This document shows, in pieces, positions 48,491 through 59,551 of a DNA stretch of 60,000 nt. A program made the position numbers and the translations under genes. Within the stretch, counting starts at the first letter, position 1; each line of letters opens with the position of its first letter. Source of the stretch: Liolophura sinensis. Its lineage: Eukaryota; Mollusca; Polyplacophora; Chitonida; Chitonidae. The stretch lies in NCBI RefSeq assembly GCF_032854445.1, contig NC_088301.1, forward strand, positions 57,302,512-57,362,511, written 5' to 3'. A model generated the notes under the pieces. The model did not search any database, was not told the origin of the DNA, and saw only the letters and a program-made list of their open reading frames with translations.

Positions 48491-51469
48491 ATGATGAAAT
48501 TCACGATAATTTCCCTGGCGTTCATTGTCGGTGTTACCATAACAAGGGCAACACAGTTGGAATCAGATTTAACAGGTAAAGGTATACAGACATGTCTAAA
48601 ATTTGTACACGCAGTATGGAAGCTGCTAAGTTCTTTCTTAGTCAAATAAATGAAGATTGTCGGTTATCCACGTATATAAATTACACATTCTACTGAAGGC
48701 ATTATAGCTATTTTACCGCAACGTTAAAAAAAATTAGTAAAAAAACGAAAACCAGTTGAACTAGTTTACTTTCTTCTCTGGGATCTTTCTTAATCTCTAT
48801 GTTACTGGATTGATTTTACTCCCCGCATATAAAGAAGAACCACTTCATTTTAGTTATGTTTGAAATTAAGGGAATAACCAACACATTGTTCACGTTTGAA
48901 ATGATCGATTTTCCTTTCGAGTATTACCTTATTGAAGCTGATAGCTGAGCGTGGTAAAATTAGACATCGTAGTCATAAATGTATATGATCTGACGTAAGA
49001 CTTGAAATAAATAAATCCATATTCTCAATATAACAAACACATTTTGATAAATGCAAGAGATAATACTCAACACAAGGTATATTATGTGTTTAGAGCAAGG
49101 TACAAATCCTGCATTCCTTTGTAATGAGTGAGTACCAAATCTTTTATCTTATTTCAGAAAACAGTCGCTGTAGACCTCGCAGAAACCAGATTTGTTGTGG
49201 CACGAAGCTGTTCCCCCCTGGAGCGAAATCTCATCTTTGTTGCTCTTCAAGGCTTGTAAAAACCTTGAGGAAAACGGACAAATGTTGTGGCATAACGACA
49301 TACAATACGAAGACAGAAACATGTTGCAATGGTAGGAAAGTTGGCAAGAACAGCATCTTCGGCTGTTGCAGTGGCAAAAGAACATACAATTTAAAGTCGC
49401 ACATTTGTTGTTCTTCTGTGCTTTCTAAGAGGCTTAGTAAATCGGATAAATGTTGCGGTAAAACACGCTATAATACCCAGACAGAAAGATGTTGCAATGG
49501 AAAAAAGGTTGGCAAGAAAAAAGCAGTTGGCTGTTGCGGTGGCAAAAGGACATACAATTTAAAGTCGCACATTTGTTGTTCTTCTGTGCTTTCTAAGAGG
49601 CTTAGTAAATCGGATAAATGTTGCGGTAAAACACGCTATAATACCCAGACAGAAAGATGTTGCAATGGAAAAAACGTTGGCAAGAAAAAGGCAGTTGGCT
49701 GTTGCGGTGGCAAAAGGACATACAATTTAAAGTCGCACATTTGTTGTTCTTCTGTGCTTTCTAAGAGGCTTAGTAAAACGGACAAATGTTGCGGTAAAAC
49801 ACGCTATAATACCCAGACAGAAAGATGTTGCAATAGAAGAAACTTTGGCAAGAAAAAAGCAGTTGGCTGTTGCGGTGGCAAAAGGACATACAATTTAAAG
49901 TCGCACATTTGTTGTTCTTCTGTGCTTTCTAAGAGGCTTAGTAAAACGGACAAATGTTGCGGTAAAACACGCTATAATACCCAGACAGAAAGATGTTGCA
50001 ATGGAAAAAACGTTGGCAAGAAAAAGGCAGTTGGCTGTTGTGGTGGCAAAAGGACATACAATTTAAAGTCGCACATTTGTTGTTCTTCTGTGCTTTCTAA
50101 GAGGCTTAGTAAATCGGATAAATGTTGCGGTAAAACACGCTACAATACCCAGACAGAAAGATGTTGCAATGGAAAAAACGTTGGCAAGAAAAAGGCAGTT
50201 GGCTGTTGCGGTGGCAAAAGGACATACAATTTAAAGTCGCACATTTGTTGTTCTTCTGTGCTTTCTAAGAGGCTTAGTAAAACGGACAAATGTTGCGGTA
50301 AAACACGCTATAATACCCAGACAGAAAGATGTTGCAATAGAAGAAACGTTGGCAAGAAAAAGGCAATTGGCTGTTGCGGTGGCAAAAGGACATACAATTT
50401 AAAGTCGCACATTTGTTGTTCTTCTGTGCTTTCTAAGAGGCTTAGTAAAACGGACAAATGTTGCGGTAAAACACGCTATAATACCCAGACAGAAAGATGT
50501 TGCAATGGAAAAAACGTTGGCAAGAAAAAGGCAGTTGGCTGTTGTGGTGGCAAAAAGACATACAATTTAAAGTCGCACATTTGTTGTTCTTCTAAGGTTG
50601 TAAAAAGGCTTAGTAAAACTGATAAGTGTTGCGATAAAACGCGATACAATACGAAAACAGAAATATGCTGCAACGGAAGGAATGTTGGCAAGAAAAACCT
50701 TGGGTTCGCTTGTTGCAATAGGGAAACTGTATACAGTACAGATACGCACATTTGCTGTGCTTCTGCAGTATACAGTTCAGATCGACACGGATGTTGTGAT
50801 AAGAAACTCTTTTATAAAGAAAGTTCGTTTTGCTGTGGAAACAAAGTTATCCGATATTCCAACCTAACCAAAAGGTGTTGTGGAACAACCGTTTACGATA
50901 CTGAAAAATCAACCTGTTGTGGCCATACTATTATGCCTTTGGAATCATTGCTTACTTACCAGTGCTGCCGTGGACAAATGATTGAGAAAACCGACCCAAA
51001 TCGACGTTGTTGTCAGGACAGAATTTATGACATCAGCACCCATTCTTGTTGCGGAGGACATTTGCTTATGAAACGTGATGGCATGACGAAGTGCTGTGGT
51101 TTGAAGACGTATCATCCGTCGGTGGATATATGTTGTGAAGATATCATAATGCCCAAACTACCAAATAAGGTGTCAAAATGTTGCGGTGCTATAGTGTATT
51201 CTGAACATGATAAAATATGTTGCGATGGTAATGTATTTGATAAATCGAACCTGATATGTTGTGGACGTAATGTGTACAACCCATTGACTGAACGCTGCTG
51301 TGATGGAGTTGTCAGTAAAGTTGCAAACACCGACTTCTTATGTTGCAAAGAGGGATATCTCCCAGAAGAAAACCACGAATGCTGCGGCGGACACCTAATT
51401 AGTACAAAACAGTATTCATGCTGTAATGACTACCCTTTGTTAGCAGATCAGCCTTGTTTCATACTCTAA
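48491..51469 (+). CDS. Galaxin-like secreted di-cysteine repeat protein (gene B)
   Basis: Exons 48491-48575 and 49158-51469 join in phase 1 (ACAG/GTAAAG donor, TTATTTCAG acceptor), giving 798 residues. Residues 1 to about 21 (MMKFTIISLAFIVGVTITRA) are a signal peptide; a second ATG three bases in could serve equally. After a short linker comes a leading unit and then eight tandem 56-residue units starting at 49364, the last one more divergent. Each unit has four CC pairs at spacings 14-15-13-14, for example CCGGKRTYNLKSH, ICCSSVLSKRL, KCCGKTRYNTQTE and RCCNGKNVGKKK. The last 280 or so residues hold irregular CC motifs (CCGTTVYD, CCGGHLLMK, CCKEGYLPEE) and resemble a more ancestral galaxin. 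The repeats are Lys/Arg-rich, hence basic. The ATG exon follows an acceptor at 48483, so an upstream non-coding exon is expected. An extracellular matrix role is inferred from the family. Confidence 0.9.
49364..50707 (+). repeat. Coding tandem repeat of gene B, eight units of about 168 bp
   Basis: Units start at 49364, 49532, 49700, 49868, 50036, 50204, 50372 and 50540. Units 2-4 and 5-7 carry the same ordered pattern of variants: KSDK with NGKN, KTDK with NRRN, KTDK with NGKN. This makes a 504-bp higher-order repeat present twice. Confidence 0.92.
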
Positions 51470-51527
51470 TCGTTCGGACGACTAGAATACACAAGGATAA
51501 ACCAAATCATAGATGTTATCGAGTTTT

Positions 51528-51533
51528 AATAAA
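51528..51533 (+). terminator. Polyadenylation signal of gene B
   Basis: AATAAA about 60 bp after the stop codon. The 3' untranslated region would be short. Confidence 0.5.
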
Positions 51534-53149
51534 TTCGAGAATCGAGAATAATCAGAAAATCTTTTATATTTTTTATACAGTAGCATAATTACTCAGCTAA
51601 AGTTTAATAGTTATTTAAAAATTTCTACATCTGGAAAATCCTGTTGTAGAAATTTAAAAACGTTTTGGACGAATCATATATTCGTTTATGCTCGAGAATT
51701 AGTCTGTCCCTGCTTTACACCAGTACAGCCTCCATGTGAACATCCCGCATCAAGTCACTGTGAACCATACGAATTAGCCTGAGGCTGGGAGAAGTAATTA
51801 GTTCAATAAACGGTTGGCATATGGCCTATCACGCTCAATATTCTGCCGTGTGAAAGATGAAACCAAACAGGAAACAAAAACTACAGGTGAGGCAGAACAC
51901 CCGATGACGCTGATTGCCACTCCCGCCATATCTCACTCGGCCGAGCCCATGTACTAGTGTGGCATATACTTAAATAACCACTAAACTGAAGTTGGTAGGT
52001 GTTTTATCTTTTCCTCTGCTAAGGATCCCTTTGTCGTCATATGACTGAAAAATTGTTAAGTACGACGTTAGACCCCAAGCACTCACTCACTCTTTTCCTT
52101 TGGACTTTCACTCTAACCAATCAATATGACAACAGAAATCAGAATATACAGAAAAAAGGTATAGTTTAGGCGAGCGAATCAGAAAAAAGGCGTTCTCTGA
52201 GGTGTATATGAAGATGTTAATTTCGTCGAGTATAAACATCCTGGTCCTCACAGCAAGATTGTCACCAAATCTCCACGGTACCTATAGGTTCGTTCAAGGG
52301 GTTAACTAACGTTTAATATTAAGGAATATTACGATTTACATCTGGTTCTATGTTTATACGCTATGCGGTCAGCAGGGTGTGACCTTGGTCCTCGTTACAA
52401 ATGAATGTGTAACATTACTCATATTTATATATGGTACTGATATCCACCTAATCAAAAAGACAAATACCATTCATACTGTCAAGGGTTATGATCATATCTC
52501 CGATCAAATATATCTCACGGAACCATTCAATGTGCTAAAACGGGTCTCGAACAATTATCCTGGCTGCACGACTGTAACTGTTTTAACTATTTTTGGTTGT
52601 TATACAGAGTAAAATCTTACTTCTGCCATACCGAGACAAATGACTGAGTCATGTTTTCTTTCACATAACAGCATTCCATGAATGGTACTCTATATATGTC
52701 TACATGTTTAAATTGAAGTACAAAATCAGTTTGAGCAAGTATTGCAGTTACCTGAATATCGACAAATTGTATAGGAATTGCAGTAATTTCTGAATGGTGA
52801 ACAGATTTGATGTTTGAGAATAGCAAGTAGTGTAAATAAATAGGTTTAAAAACACGAGCGATCTAAATGTTGCTGTGGTAGATAAGTTATTTCCCACTTT
52901 GTTATAATTTATATACTATATTATATGGTCTACAGGCCTACCTCATAGGTAGGGAGAGTGACGTTAATGAGGGCAAAGATGCTTTCATTCACACACAGAC
53001 CATCGTTGTTGTCGATATGTTTATATGCATATAATACATAAGATTACAGGATAGTGAGTAAAACCAGCATAGCGACGGAAGTGTAATAATTGGCGAAATT
53101 GGCGGCCTCTTGTCAGTTTGCCTTATATAATCAATTGATTCTTTTCCAG
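51534..53149. other. Spacer between gene B and gene C
   Basis: About 1.6 kb without a supported exon. It contains a SINE tail at 52013-52092. A promoter for gene C is expected here but no TATA-donor pair convinced me. Confidence 0.5.
52013..52092 (+). repeat. SINE 3' tail
   Basis: CTAAGGATCCCTTTGTCGTC, ATATGACTGAAAAATTGTTA and CCCCAAGCACTCACTCACTC match the 3' end of the 15.8-kb SINE almost base for base. The 5' part has diverged or is missing. Confidence 0.78.
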
Positions 53150-53151
53150 AT

Positions 53152-54666
53152 ATGGGTCACAGGTTGCTTCTTACATGTAGCTTGTTCCTTTACATACACG
53201 CCATTTATGCCCAGGATGCGAGAGGTAGCAGGAAGGATGGGTTTAAACCGAGGTCAACGATAACAACACCGGAACCCACAACAACCTCAACGGCAACAGA
53301 TTGCAGCGGTCGATCTAAGATCCCTAGATGCCGCCGGAAGAAAAGTGCATCACAAACCACTACGGAAAACGGCGTACAACTGCTAATCAACGTGCAGCAA
53401 GTGATGGTCGTGACAGTTTACCGGATCCCATGAAATTGGTAAAGATTCCCAAACTGGCATCGGTTGGAAAAGGTGAAAGCTCATCAAACCTGTCTGATCA
53501 AGAGGTGGTTATCGGCGGTTATAATTATGGTAAGCAATGTAATCCTATGTATTTCTTATTTTATATGCAGATGTAATTTGAAGGCTTTATTGTTAAGAAT
53601 TGAAAGGTCTGAAATGCACAAACGTTCCTAAACCGACATCTTCTGTCAAAATGCCTTAAGCAATGTTCTGCAAAGAGAAAAACTTACAGTAAGTGGAGTT
53701 GAGTTAATCTAATAAAACAGATTAAAGAGTGTTCATTACGTACAAAAAGTTATTGAACGAGTTGAAGAAACCTAGTCCTAGGCTACTAACTGTATTTCAT
53801 CGATGAGGACAAAGGATACGTCTTTAATTAGACGTCAATAATCAAAATCTATGCAGGTATATTACAACCTAACACATCCCTATAAACAAATAATACCAAT
53901 ACCCTGGCAAATATGTGTTCTACAAGTTTGGTCATACACAACCCTATACATTATATGATGTAATATGTCTCTAACATTCTGTTGCAGTGATTTGTCGCGG
54001 GCCCGAAGGGGATGCGTTGATACCGAAAGATTTGCTGCGATGGTATGTACTTCCAAAACACCATCAAACTCATCCTATAATATGCTGACAAGATTATTAT
54101 CGTCCAATCAAAGAAATGTGTTGCGATGAACACATCGTTCTACAACAAAACTGACAAGGATACAGGTCTCCCGGCACAGTGCTGTAAAGATGGCTACTAC
54201 TTACCAGATATAGAAGTCTGCTGCAATGGGCAATACGACAAGTTCGAGTTCGGCTGTTGTAACAAACAGTTTTACTCCCTTCAGACTACTGAATGCTGTA
54301 ACGGAATCGATTTTAAAGGCTGTAATACTTATTACGGACCTTCAGATTTCATATGTTGTAATAACTTACCATATCATTCATTCTTTTACTCTTGCTGCCA
54401 CAACACAAACCAGTATATACCCAGCACCCACCATTGCTGCGCGATGGAAATGTTTTAAGTCACTGAAGCATTTGTGGTTTCCTTGTCCTTATGTAAGAAC
54501 CTATAGGGGCATGGGGTCGCTATGACGGTTTTGGCTGTCCAGTGGGGAATCTTCCCGCTCAAAGTAATTCGGAACAATGCTGTGTAGTCCACTTTTCTTT
54601 ATACCTTCCTTACTGGCTTTGACCCAAGTTGCGATTGTGCAGAAGAAGGTATCCCATTGCAGTTAA
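53152..54666 (+). pseudogene. Galaxin-like gene C, probably a pseudogene
   Basis: It has the layout of A and B: an acceptor (CTTTTCCAG) just before the ATG, a signal peptide (MGHRLLLTCSLFLYIHAIYA), then a phase-1 donor (TATG/GTAAGC, exon end 53529) and an acceptor at 53987. Exon 1 also encodes a Thr/Pro-rich linker (TTPEPTTTSTAT) not found in A or B. The frame is broken. In exon 1 the signal-peptide frame stops at 53433 while the donor lies in another frame, so one base is lost or two gained between 53328 and 53433. In exon 2 the di-cysteine motifs are scattered over two frames: ICCDGMYFQNT at 54030, a CC pair read as TGC TGA at 54083-54088, EMCCDEHIV near 54115, then CCKDGYYLPDIEVCCNGQ and more to 54458. 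A remnant, NLPAQSNSEQCC, follows in another frame. The units here are not tandemly uniform. Sequencing error alone is unlikely, since A and B are clean. Confidence 0.78.
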
Positions 54667-54767
54667 ATTAAAAATACGACAAATTTAAACCAATTAACTC
54701 CAGTATTTCTTCAAGTTAAGATGTAACAATCTGTGTCTGTTGCTTGGTGTTGATACTTCTGGTATAA

Positions 54768-54773
54768 AATAAA
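54768..54773 (+). terminator. Possible polyadenylation signal of gene C
   Basis: AATAAA about 100 bp after the last galaxin-like remnant, followed by AT-rich sequence. Confidence 0.35.
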
Positions 54774-54940
54774 AATATAACTGAATTATGGCATGATAAA
54801 TGACTGTGTACGTGTTTCGACTTTTACATACATGTGATGTAAGTTTTAAGCCTACAGATTTTTCATGATTTATCTGATTTCGCGTGTGTGGACAGGACGT
54901 CCAGAATCTCATGTACTTTGCTTAACTAGGAGCTCGGGGC

Positions 54941-55304
54941 CGTATGTTCATCGTGTTAATTAGATCGCGATGTTGAATATATGAACAGTTGCAATCAAAG
55001 CGCAACTGAGATACATATTTTATCATCGACAACTTATATTCTAGCATGTTACACGGTTTAAATATTTATATCGCTCAGCAGTCGCCTGGAACATGCTTTG
55101 TGTCTTTCTTACCTATCATTAAAAACTGTTGACTGCTTCTCTTTGAAGGATTCCTTCCTATGTTCGTACTTTATATCCTTTCTGAGTTCTTTTGGCGGTT
55201 TGGTGTTTAACGTCATTTTGAGAATTGGCCTTGCGATTATTGACCTGGAACGTCCACATTTGTAGACGGCTGGTATACGACTGTCTGTTTCGACGCATAG
55301 ATTT
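54941..55304 (+). repeat. Dispersed repeat family, copy 2
   Basis: Nearly full-length match to 23934-24284 in the same orientation. Shared blocks include ATGAACAGTTGCAATCAAAG, AACTGTTGACTGCTTCTCTT and TCGTACTTTATATCCTTTCT. The left flank (54885-54940) also resembles the flanks of copies 3 and 4, so the true element may start earlier. Confidence 0.8.
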
Positions 55305-56160
55305 AGATTAAGCATAGATTTATAAGTATTCTCTCAACTCACTGATTAGCAAAGTACAAGGGCAATTGTACAAACAATCACTTAAATTTGCTTAATCCCG
55401 CGTTGTAGCCCTGATTTGTAATGTTTTAAAAGAGAGAAGATGTAATCCTCTAGGTCAGAGGAAATGTGGGTTCAAACTAGGCCTTAGAAAGGGAATTTGT
55501 TCACTTCCCCACTCTTACTGCACGTGTTGCCTGACTATATGCGATCGACCACGCTAGTTCACCTCCCTTGAAACTGACCCTCACTCATCGTATAAATTGT
55601 CTATGACGTCAAAGAACAAAAACTAAAAATAAATAAATAGAAATCAAAAGATAATCTAAGATAAGACTTCTTAGGACAGTGTATCATAGATTAAGCCTCA
55701 TCGTGGAAATCTGTTTCCAAGCTTAAACTTATTGAGTGATCTCTTAGTTATGATCGTTTTTTGAAAGGAAACGTTCATATTAAGTACAAAAACAATAAAG
55801 TTAAAATACAACAGTTTGCTCCAGCTTAGAACACGGCAGTTAGTTTGCGTTTCTATGAGCGAAGAAATATTATTGCTATAGAGTTAAGAATGCAAACTAC
55901 TGTACCGTGATTTTTCGAGTGTTATCGTGATCCTCTAAACATGATGAAATGTGTGTCATCCTTCACAAGATATTCAGTGCTGCAGCTGATATATCCTTGT
56001 ACATCTTTTTACTTGTTTGGTGTTTCACGTTATATATATGACGATTTCATTCAACGTCATAAGTTATTACTGCCGATAATGGAGTGTGAAGGTTATTCCA
56101 TCAAACTTTTGAATCTAATTTTCTTAAGTTTTACAATGAGTATAATTCTCCTGTGAGCTT
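55305..56160. other. Non-coding spacer
   Basis: No gene seen. Near 55430-55500 a sequence with GGGTTCAAACTAGG resembles a decayed SINE head (B box). Confidence 0.4.
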
Positions 56161-56345
56161 ATATGGACAGAGCGCCCAAAATCTCTGTCGCTCTGCTCCA
56201 TAACTTATCTGATTCCGCTTAACCCACTGTTAGGGGCGAAATCTTCATCGTGTTGAATTAGGTCGCCACGTTGGATATAGTAGATACACAATAAAATCGC
56301 AACTAGGACACATATTTGGTACCCGATTCGGACACCGACTTACCT
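56161..56345 (+). repeat. Dispersed repeat family, copy 3 (left half)
   Basis: CTTCATCGTGTTGAATTAGG then AATCGCAACTAGGACACATA parallels the left half of copies 1 and 2. The upstream part (GATTCCGCTTAACCC) is shared with copy 4. The right half is missing. Confidence 0.65.
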
Positions 56346-56944
56346 TATTCACTTATAGCAGAAAAATATTAGACCAGCTGCAGAGGGTATAAAATTTTTG
56401 CGATGTTTACTAAGAAACTACAATGATCTCAAACAAGAAAACTTTGTGAGATGTGTGTTAAAGCCTGATTTTCCGTTGTGACAAAGCTTGCCTTAGGTGT
56501 GGTTCAAGTGGAAATGCAGGTCATTTATATTTGTATTTTGAATTAGTTCATTACATTTGTTTAAAGTGAAACATTTGTTTGATCCATTGATTGGTTATAT
56601 ATTTAGTGTCAGTGGATCGTAACCCCATACACACTCACTAGGATAAGGAAACAAGGAAACTACAAACTATCCAGAAAGTACATCTTATTTATATAGGTAT
56701 AAGGAAGACAACCGTTTTCCTGCACCGCAGAATCAACGAGAAAAAGTTTAAAGTTTTACGTTATTAACTATCCTTACTTGGATAGCAATATACCGAAAGG
56801 TCATGCATATGGCGTGGCATGTAACATCTGTTAGATCCTATTTGATGCATATTATGTCTAGCACTGTCTCAAGTCAATACTACAAAAACTAGTGTGTCAT
56901 TAATACACATTCAGTATAAGTTTTTAAAAAATTTTTGAATATTA

Positions 56945-57115
56945 AGTATGGATAGAGCGGAAGGTCTGGCGCTCTACCTCGTAATTTTGCTTAATTCCGC
57001 TTAGCCCGGGAGAAGCTTATTTATGCAAATGAGGTTGTTCAACATTGTTTTGAGAACTTGTCTTGCGATTACTGACCCGGTAGTTCCTTTATGGTTGAAG
57101 ACAGGTATATCTACG
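56945..57115 (+). repeat. Dispersed repeat family, copy 4 (internally deleted)
   Basis: Begins with TTGCTTAATTCCGCTTAGCC like copy 3, then passes directly to TTTTGAGAACTTGTCTTGCG and ATTACTGACC, the right-hand part of copies 1 and 2. The middle is deleted. Confidence 0.6.
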
Positions 57116-58790
57116 AATGTGTATTATAACACGCCGCAAAGATTTGCCCAGTATAAAGAATGTTTTATAAGAATGCATTACGTGCCTGCAATCACACTTT
57201 TATACCCGCCTCCATATATTGTAACAATTTTTCATTCCGACTCACCATACATTCGCAACTGACAAACTTTATATACCCATAAATCGCCTAAAGGGAAGGA
57301 TTTAAGGTCTGTAGTGCAATTAGTAAGTGGTTATCAGACATGAAGAGACGAGTTTCAAATGTTTTAAGCTGTATATACTCAATAAAAGATCTGTAAATTT
57401 TAACAGAAAGCCTGTTGTCTGAGTGATGCTAGAATGCAATCTTTGACTAGAACACAGTACTGTTATATTCAACACAATATGTTAGTCTAATAAATCATTG
57501 TGTCGAATTAATAAAATATGTTTTCCTATATATAACAGAACAATCTGCTGAAAATAAAAGAATAATGTGCTGCAATAGCAGAATACATCATAGCATCATT
57601 CAGACGTTCTGTTAAATTTAGCATTTGTATACTTGATGGTGTAGAGTGTATACGCGATAAACTTTAAAATTTTAGAATTGTGAAAAAAGTCCGGTCTGCG
57701 ATTTACATATTTAATTTATTATGAGCGTTGTTTTAGAAACACAACAATCTAACCTGCAAACCTGTTTTGCCACAGAAACACCTGTTAAAACGTTCATGCG
57801 CATGTGTTACATTGACTATATATCAAACACCTTTAAATTTGTGTATTGTATATAATTACAACGTTTAAGATATATTTTTGAACTGAACTGTAATTTGCTA
57901 CTCTGGGCCAGGAATTAGTGAGAGAGAGAAAGAAACTAGTACTGAATTCATAAACTATATGTGGTTGTGTGCATATTGGCGATGAACCTTGTGATCCATT
58001 TTTGTTGGAATTAGTGTTTAACTGCATGGTGAACAAAACAAGTTGTAGAGCGCAATAAATTGGTCTTTCAAAAGATTCTTTACATAAACTTCATAAAAAA
58101 TAATCTGTCAAGTGACAATTGCTATCACTTTTCACCGACTGATGCTCATTAAGTATGTATTCAACGTATTAACCCTCGCCTTTTGTCATATTCTAAAAGT
58201 GGTAGATACAAAACCTTTCATCCGTACAGATGATCTCTAATGTATGCAGCACACAAGGCGTTTTCTGTTGCTCAACGTGTTTACTGGTTGATGAGCTTAA
58301 CACCCAGAGGCCCCAAGCGACCAAGTGAAAGTATGTTCACTAAACTGTTAAAAAGATGCGAAATTTGCCTCAAGTGCGACATATAACCATCTAATCACCT
58401 TCTCATTATTACTATGGTTTCACATTCAAATTTATTAACAGTTTAAATGCAGATGAATGGAGTGTTATATATGCATATACGTGCTATATTTATCTTAAAA
58501 GGCTTTGCTTTTTGTCACCTGTACTTTCTTCTCGACCCACACCGCGTCGAAAGAAGATTCTGTAGAAAGACATACATCCGCACAGTCCTGTGGTACATGT
58601 GTTGTAGATGTATGCAAAAGACATTGATATTTGTATTTATTAAATTATACAAATGACACATGACACCGATGAAGCGACAGGCAAAATTTGGGGCTCTCTT
58701 CACGCCAGGTGTGGGTCTCTCTGCACATTAGGTGTGGGTCAATCCCTTGCACAGATAGTTTCGAGATTCCTGGGCTCTATAAATGCTCGT
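57116..58790. other. Non-coding spacer
   Basis: AT-rich, with only short open frames and no recognised domain, signal peptide or splice structure. Confidence 0.45.
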
Positions 58791-58885
58791 TGATTTGTTT
58801 ATTTATTTGATTGGTGTTTTACACCGTGCTCATAATATTTCACCTTGTACGACGGCGACCAGAATTATGGGGGGAGAATCATGTT
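58791..58885 (+). repeat. Molluscan interspersed repeat, cut by the assembly gap
   Basis: TTTATTTGATTGGTGTTTTA, CACCGTGCTCATAATATTTC and TACGACGGCGACCAGAATTA match the repeat at 31877-32042. The sequence breaks off at the run of Ns, so the gap probably lies in or beside this repeat. Confidence 0.75.
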
Positions 58886-59085
58886 NNNNNNNNNNNNNNN
58901 NNNNNNNNNNNNNNNNNNNNNNNNNNNNNNNNNNNNNNNNNNNNNNNNNNNNNNNNNNNNNNNNNNNNNNNNNNNNNNNNNNNNNNNNNNNNNNNNNNNN
59001 NNNNNNNNNNNNNNNNNNNNNNNNNNNNNNNNNNNNNNNNNNNNNNNNNNNNNNNNNNNNNNNNNNNNNNNNNNNNNNNNNNNNN
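58886..59085. other. Assembly gap, 200 Ns
   Basis: Exactly 200 undetermined bases. A round length suggests a placeholder and not a measured distance. Open frames running through it are artefacts. Confidence 0.98.
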
Positions 59086-59440
59086 TACCGCCCGCGGGCG
59101 AGTAACGTCTAATCTAGCCTAGCGTAAGAACAAACAGATACACTCTCGTGCATATAGATTCAAAGGAAAAACATCGTTAAAAATTAAAAACAATTTGTGT
59201 TCTTTTTTTTTTGCTACAGGCGACTAACTTATACGTCTTAAGTACTAATAACCTTTGAATAGTTTTTGTCTTATTATCTTAATGAAGTAAACGGTACAGT
59301 TTTTCTCTTGATAATTTTTTCTACTTCAATAAAAAAAGCCATATTTATGTGTTTGACCAATCGTTAAGAGAGAAAGGCCAAAAAGTCAAATAAAAAGTTA
59401 TTTACCTAAACCCCAGAAAAAAATATATGGTCTTCCAGAA
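59086..59440. other. Non-coding sequence after the gap
   Basis: No gene seen. It is AT-rich up to the TATA box at 59442. Confidence 0.45.
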
Positions 59441-59441
59441 G

Positions 59442-59551
59442 TATATAAAGACGTTCGCTCTGCTCCAAATAGTCAGTTTCTGAAACGTCGAGAGACTTCT
59501 TTCAGCGGAATATCTTAGAAATCTTGATACAGTCTGACGCTGAGTCAACAG
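59442..59551 (+). promoter_or_regulatory. Candidate TATA promoter and non-coding first exon
   Basis: TATATAAAG at 59442-59450 is followed 102 bp later by a strong donor (CAACAG/GTATGT, exon end 59551). The arrangement copies that of gene A (TATAAAAG, 99 bp, CAAG/GTAAGT). It could be the start of a further galaxin-like gene to the right. The coding exon is not in the window, so the gene's identity is open. Confidence 0.4.

Noticed and set aside
58783-59122. Open frames spanning the Ns
   Set aside because: Artefacts of undetermined bases in the assembly gap.
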